Made by a program: the position numbers and the translations under genes. The notes below the pieces were generated by a model. The model saw only the letters and a list, made by a program, of their open reading frames with translations. It did no database searches and was not told the DNA's origin. Below, piece by piece: positions 60,319-64,000 of a stretch of 64,000 bases of DNA. Source of the stretch: Bacillus sp. CH140a_4T. Lineage in GTDB: Bacteria; Bacillota; Bacilli; Bacillales; Bacillaceae_G. The stretch lies in contig NZ_WBPF01000013.1 of assembly GCF_008923725.1 (NCBI RefSeq), positions 558,001 to 622,000 on the forward strand, written 5' to 3'. Position 1 is the first letter of the stretch. The number at the start of each line of letters is the position of its first letter.

Positions 60319-61203
60319 TTGAAGCGATTTAGCTATTTTATGGTAGGTTGTCTTACTCTTACACTATTAGTAGGATGTAGTGCAGCAGAAAAGCCAGTAG
60401 AACAAGTAAAACAAGTTAAAAATACACTTACAGCGAAACTAGCTACCGAGGAGAAAATGGTAGAAATAGATGGTCAAACCATTTACTTTAAGAAGATTGG
60501 TAATGAAAAACCACCTTTACTTATGATCCATGGATTTGGAGGATCTTCAGATGGTTTTCAAAAGATTTATTCAGACTTAGCAAAAGATCATACAATTATT
60601 TCTGTAGATGCTTTAGGGTTCGGGCGCTCATCTAAGCCGATGGATTTTTATTATTCTTTCCCAACCCATGCAAATTTGTATTATAAATTAATGAAAACAC
60701 TAGGTTATGATTCATTTGCAATACTGGGACACTCAATGGGTGGAGAAATCTCCCTTAATTTAACGTATTTATATCCTGAAGCCGTTACTCACCTTATTTT
60801 AACTGATGCTACAGGCGGTCCGCATACACTCGTTAATAAACAAGGTTCACCAAAACCACAATTGTCGACCGATTTAAATACCGTCTCTGCTATTGCAGAT
60901 TACGATGAGAGCAAAGTGAAATTTAAACGTAATGATGAAGAGCATTACAATAAAATGAAATTATGGCCTAGACGTCTTCAAATCAATGCAAATGAATTGA
61001 ATCAACCAACCTTAATTATATGGGGAAGAAATGATAGTAGCGTTTCTTGGAAAGAAGGAGAAACGTATCATCAATTCTTAAAAAATAGTACTTTCCATAT
61101 TATCGAAAAAGGTTATCATGCACCATTTCGTCAAGAGCCACAAGAATTTGTAGGTTATGTAAAAGAATTCTTTAAGAACAATCCAATGAAAGTTGAAAAA
61201 TAA
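60319..61203 (+). CDS. Alpha/beta hydrolase lipoprotein
   Basis: 294 residues: signal peptide with lipobox LVGC (Cys20), then an alpha/beta hydrolase fold. Oxyanion region HGFGG at 71-75, nucleophile S139 in GHSMGG, acid D239 in GRNDSS, and H267 in GYHAPF. Probably anchored outside the membrane; substrate unknown. Start is the TTG at 60319 after AAAGGGG. Co-transcribed with the GNAT gene. Confidence 0.85.
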   Translation: MKRFSYFMVGCLTLTLLVGCSAAEKPVEQVKQVKNTLTAKLATEEKMVEIDGQTIYFKKIGNEKPPLLMIHGFGGSSDGFQKIYSDLAKDHTIISVDALGFGRSSKPMDFYYSFPTHANLYYKLMKTLGYDSFAILGHSMGGEISLNLTYLYPEAVTHLILTDATGGPHTLVNKQGSPKPQLSTDLNTVSAIADYDESKVKFKRNDEEHYNKMKLWPRRLQINANELNQPTLIIWGRNDSSVSWKEGETYHQFLKNSTFHIIEKGYHAPFRQEPQEFVGYVKEFFKNNPMKVEK

Positions 61204-61204
61204 C

Positions 61205-61240
61205 ATAAGCGGGTATCTCATTTTGAGATACCCGCTTTCA
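61205..61240. terminator. Bidirectional terminator between hydrolase and DoxX genes
   Basis: Fourteen-pair stem AAGCGGGTATCTCA / TGAGATACCCGCTT with a three-base loop. Confidence 0.85.
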
Positions 61241-61244
61241 TATA

Positions 61245-61745
61245 TTAAGCAGCTTGCTTTTGGCGTTTTTGAGTTTTTGATCCTAATACTTTCGGAATAA
61301 CGAAACCATCTATTCCAAATTTACCAGCATTCATACCAGAGACTAGAACGAACATTGATAGAATAACCATTTCAGGGTTTACACCAATTGACCCACTAAG
61401 CATATAGGAAAAGTTCATTACAAGGCCGAAAAAGACCGCTGTTTTTGTTAAACAGCCTACAATTAAACCAATTCCGACTAAAATTTCGCCCCACGTTACA
61501 AGTGTATTAAACAAATCTACATTTGGAATTGCAAAATCTTGTAAAAATGATGCCCACCAAGATTGAACAGCCGGTTGTGCTCCTTTAGATTTTTCAATTG
61601 CCCCTTGTAAATAACCGGTTGCATCGAACCCTTTTCCTTGTAGTTTACCTATTCCAGCCATTAACCATGTGTAACCAAGATACACTCGAATTACTGCTAA
61701 CACAAAAGAAACTGCTTTGTTTTCTCTTAAAAATTGAATAACCAT
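61245..61745 (-). CDS. DoxX-family membrane protein
   Basis: A 166-residue four-helix membrane protein of the DoxX family (YLGYTWLMAGIGKLQGKG near 22, LVTWGEILVGIGLIVGCLT near 82) ending in a basic tail. Some family members pair with thiol or quinone redox systems; the role here is unknown. Monocistronic. Confidence 0.88.
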   Translation of the reverse strand: MVIQFLRENKAVSFVLAVIRVYLGYTWLMAGIGKLQGKGFDATGYLQGAIEKSKGAQPAVQSWWASFLQDFAIPNVDLFNTLVTWGEILVGIGLIVGCLTKTAVFFGLVMNFSYMLSGSIGVNPEMVILSMFVLVSGMNAGKFGIDGFVIPKVLGSKTQKRQKQAA

Positions 61746-61965
61746 ATCTTCCTCCTAAGGTTGTAATTAATTTAGTTACAGATAATATAATAACATTAGT
61801 TACTTATTTTTTAAATGTAAATTACGAAAAATTTGTGACGAACATAAAAAATATTGAATACTAATGTATAGTAACTTCTATTACCCGTAAAAACTTGAAC
61901 ATATCATACCATAAGTGATAATGGTTTTCATTGAAGAAAATGTAAAAAAAATGTGAGTTAAATGT

Positions 61966-62003
61966 GAAACACGTTTATTCGAATATAGAATAAACGTGTT
62001 TTT
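61966..62003 (-). terminator. Hairpin downstream of the CHAT-like gene
   Basis: Stem AACACGTTTATTC / GAATAAACGTGTT with a seven-base loop. The T run is better on the plus strand than on the minus strand. Confidence 0.6.
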
Positions 62004-62004
62004 T

Positions 62005-62541
62005 CTATTTATAGAATTGAAATGTACGTGTCTCCTCATCGATTAATTTCGCCTCTTGAAAAGCCTCTTTTAACGTTTTTTCATGGTTAATAAGCCCGTA
62101 AAATAAGCGTATTGTAAACATAATTGCTGCATTCCCGTCTACATAATCTATCGATCCAATATACGATTTCGCTCCACTACGTAAAAAAGATTCTGCTAGT
62201 TTTCGCTCCCCTAACGTACACCCACTATTTACAATATGTGTATTATGCAATTGTGCATATTTATAAATTTCTGCTGCGCCAAAGTATCCTCTCGGTTCAT
62301 CTTGTTCATATACATCTTCACCTAACTCTTCCATCACAAACTTTCCTTCCTCACCATGAAAGCAAAAGACAACATAATCGATATCATTATATAAACCCTT
62401 TCCAGAAAGAATATCGATGAACTCTTTCGGTCTACCAATCCAGTATGTTATAACTTTTGCTCCAAAATATTCAAGCGATGCTCGGATTGATTGCGCCTCT
62501 AAATCAGAGTTAAAGCCAACTACTATTGCAACATTCAACAT
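62005..62541 (-). CDS. Single-domain CHAT/caspase-like putative cysteine protease
   Basis: 178 residues with no signal peptide. The second half follows the CHAT pattern of clan CD peptidases: H62 in FCFHGEEGKF, then NSGCTLGE with C108, LAESFLRSGAKSYIGSIDYV (the region matching LAxAFLxAGAxxVIGSLW), FYGLINHEKTLKEAFQEA at 147-164. The His-Cys pair and strand order fit a catalytic dyad, but the family assignment is mine from motif comparison. No partner domain (TPR, etc.) is fused. It follows a histidine phosphatase gene by 18-20 bp. Function unknown. Confidence 0.6.
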   Translation of the reverse strand: MLNVAIVVGFNSDLEAQSIRASLEYFGAKVITYWIGRPKEFIDILSGKGLYNDIDYVVFCFHGEEGKFVMEELGEDVYEQDEPRGYFGAAEIYKYAQLHNTHIVNSGCTLGERKLAESFLRSGAKSYIGSIDYVDGNAAIMFTIRLFYGLINHEKTLKEAFQEAKLIDEETRTFQFYK

Positions 62542-62559
62542 ACACCCTCCATCCTATCA

Positions 62560-63162
62560 TTAGATCTCATCAATCAAACTTGTAAGGGATAGATCCATTT
62601 CATATATACCCGTTTCTTGCAAAAAATCAGATCTAGTTAAAACGACTTTCTGTAAATATTGCCTATATGCTGTAATTGTCCCATCGTGAGATACAATGCA
62701 AATTCTTTCAGCCCCCAGTTCATAACACCAGAGAAGAAATTCATCTACTATTTTCCGAAAACGATTCTCTGAAATAGTATTTATACCTTCCGTCCATAAC
62801 TGCTTATTTTTAGTTTTCTCTATCGAAAAATGTGGAAATAAATTTGTTATTATTCCCTGTTCTACTATGTGATCACATGGTAATGTTTTCGCTCCTTCTC
62901 GATAAGGAAAAATACGTGGGGATACATATGTATAGACGAGCTTTTGACAGGCTACTTTCTCACTCCATATTGTTGCCGTTTGTAAAGTTCTAAGTGTAGG
63001 GCTAGCAATTAATATATCTGTTTCTTGTAATGGCACATTGTATTGAAGTAATTTAGCCTGATTCCTTCCCTCATCTGTTAATGACGGATGCAACACTTGT
63101 AAACTTACCGGCAAATCTTTTGTATGTTCTCCTTCACCGTGCCGAACAAAGACGAGTTTCAT
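62560..63162 (-). CDS. Histidine phosphatase family protein
   Basis: A 200-residue phosphoglycerate-mutase-like phosphatase: VRHGEGEH at 6-13 with the phosphorylated His, LTDEGRNQA near 29, SPTLRTLQTA near 55 and the second His in VSHDGT near 156. Substrate unknown. The ATG at 63162 lies six bases after GGAGG; the ATG at 63168 overlaps it. It is upstream of, and likely co-transcribed with, the CHAT-like gene. Confidence 0.85.
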   Translation of the reverse strand: MKLVFVRHGEGEHTKDLPVSLQVLHPSLTDEGRNQAKLLQYNVPLQETDILIASPTLRTLQTATIWSEKVACQKLVYTYVSPRIFPYREGAKTLPCDHIVEQGIITNLFPHFSIEKTKNKQLWTEGINTISENRFRKIVDEFLLWCYELGAERICIVSHDGTITAYRQYLQKVVLTRSDFLQETGIYEMDLSLTSLIDEI

Positions 63163-63333
63163 ATCCATCCTCCTCTCTCTATGAAATCCTTCAACATAAT
63201 TTCTTCCCTATCTCATCCATTATTCCTGCTATATGCAAAATGGGTATGTAAAAAAAATTTAACACAATGAATTAGAAAATATTACAATTATATATGTAAA
63301 ATACTTTTTACACGAGAGAGGGGAATCATAAAT

Positions 63334-63672
63334 ATGAAATGGATAACCATCTTAATTGGAATGATCATATGGGTATATATAAACGGATTTTTTAGTAGTG
63401 ATAAAACTGCTAATCCTTGGATTACAGATGATGAACGGGAAACAAAAATTAAGCAGAAAGCAATTATTGCAAGCTGGTCTGGTGTTTTTATGTTTTGTAT
63501 CATTAACCTCTTAAACAAATGTTTAGGTTTAGAAACGAGCAATGCGTCACCTTACTTACCACCTTCTGTCGCAACTATTTTAAAAGAAAACGTAGAGCTA
63601 CAAATTTTATTTATGCTATTTATTACGTATGGCATATTTTACGTATACTATCGAAGAAAACTAAGTGCTTAA
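63334..63672 (+). CDS. Small membrane protein, unknown function
   Basis: 112 residues with three predicted helices (about 3-19, 46-62 and 88-106) and a charged loop after the first one (DDERETKIKQKA). RBS GAGAGGGG precedes the ATG. Not recognised. Confidence 0.7.
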   Translation: MKWITILIGMIIWVYINGFFSSDKTANPWITDDERETKIKQKAIIASWSGVFMFCIINLLNKCLGLETSNASPYLPPSVATILKENVELQILFMLFITYGIFYVYYRRKLSA

Positions 63673-63741
63673 CTTTTATTTCATGATTATCCTCCTAAAT
63701 GGTTATAGTAATTAGGACGAAATGAAAGGAGCGATATAAAA

Positions 63742-63864
63742 ATGAGTAACTCAAATGATTTTTTAGATACATTGCATGAAAAACAAGCAAAAGATGAACA
63801 AAACAGAAAGCGTCAAGGGAACGGAAACCCAGCGAAAAAAAAACCAAATAAAACACATAAATAA
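63742..63864 (+). CDS. Small hydrophilic protein of 40 residues
   Basis: MSNSNDFLDTLHEKQAKDEQ followed by a Lys/Asn/Gly-rich tail. RBS GAAAGGAG at about ten bases. A terminator follows. Appears disordered and basic; not recognised. It may share a transcript with the membrane protein gene 70 bp upstream. Confidence 0.6.
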   Translation: MSNSNDFLDTLHEKQAKDEQNRKRQGNGNPAKKKPNKTHK

Positions 63865-63869
63865 CAATA

Positions 63870-63909
63870 AAAAAACGTGCCTAAAATTATCTTTTAGGCA
63901 CGTTTTTTA
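63870..63909. terminator. Bidirectional terminator at 63870
   Basis: Stem AAAACGTGCCTAAAA / TTTTAGGCACGTTTT with poly-A/T flanks between convergent genes. Confidence 0.85.
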
Positions 63910-64000
63910 TTCTTCTTTCACCGAAATAACATTTCCCCAATTCCATTTCTCATAATACCACTCTGGTACATCTATATTTTCAATCAACTTCTTTTCTTGT
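63907..64000 (-). CDS. C-terminal end of an unidentified protein, cut by the window
   Basis: The last 30 codons of a minus-strand gene, ending VPEWYYEKWNWGNVISVKEE and TAA. The Trp/Tyr-rich segment is not enough to assign a family. Confidence 0.5.
   Translation of the reverse strand, partial: QEKKLIENIDVPEWYYEKWNWGNVISVKEE

Overview
The window is a chromosomal core region of a Bacillus cereus group (B. cereus sensu lato) bacterium. Low G+C, strong AGGAGG ribosome binding sites, sporulation genes (sigK, gpr, yqfC, yqfD, yqxA, sda) and competence genes (comER, comEA-EC) point to Bacillus. Gene order follows the B. subtilis yqeG to yqfV segment almost one for one. A VrrA-type Tyr/Gln repeat protein beside ispH and several bcr1-like repeats point to the cereus group. 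Species or strain cannot be decided from the sequence alone.

Layout. 1-8700: end of ispG, zinc genes (zur, znuB, znuC) with a candidate Zur operator, yqfU, yqfT, nfo, cshB, vrrA/yqfQ and ispH. 8735-17808: yqfO, trmK, cccA, sigA, dnaG, a decayed yqxD, yqfL, ccpN, recO and yqzL. 17985-25910: era, cdd, dgkA, ybeY, pgpH (interrupted by an in-frame stop), phoH, yqfD, yqfC, yqeY and rpsU. 26356-41336: mtaB, rsmE, prmA, the hrcA-grpE-dnaK-dnaJ heat-shock operon with CIRCE, hemW, an HxlR regulator, lepA, yqxA, gpr, rpsT and holA. 41683-51617: yqzM, comEC-EB-EA, comER, yqeM, rsfS, yqeK, nadD, yhbY, aroE, yqeH and yqeG. 51865-53962: sda with a DnaA-box cluster, psd and an uninterrupted sigK.

From about 54100 to the end the content is more accessory: a short Cys-rich protein behind a possible translational attenuator, a YcdB/YcdC-like protein, an rpmG paralogue, a small alarmone synthetase behind a 23-codon peptide ORF, a lipoprotein and alkaline phosphatase with a PhoP-type box, a GNAT protein with a hydrolase lipoprotein, DoxX, a single-domain CHAT/caspase-like protein paired with a histidine phosphatase, and small unknown proteins.

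How the genes fit together. Most of the window is housekeeping: initiation of replication and transcription (dnaG, sigA, holA, sda), ribosome maturation and translation (era, ybeY, yqeH, rsfS, yhbY, lepA, prmA, rsmE, mtaB, S20, S21, L33), proteostasis (hrcA operon), isoprenoid synthesis (ispG, ispH), repair (nfo, recO) and DNA uptake (comE). The most notable departures are the broken pgpH (c-di-AMP phosphodiesterase), the yqxD pseudogene, bcr1-like repeats sitting next to terminators, the missing spoIIP between gpr and yqxA, and the CHAT-like/phosphatase pair. No tRNA, rRNA, CRISPR array, intact insertion sequence or prophage was recognised.
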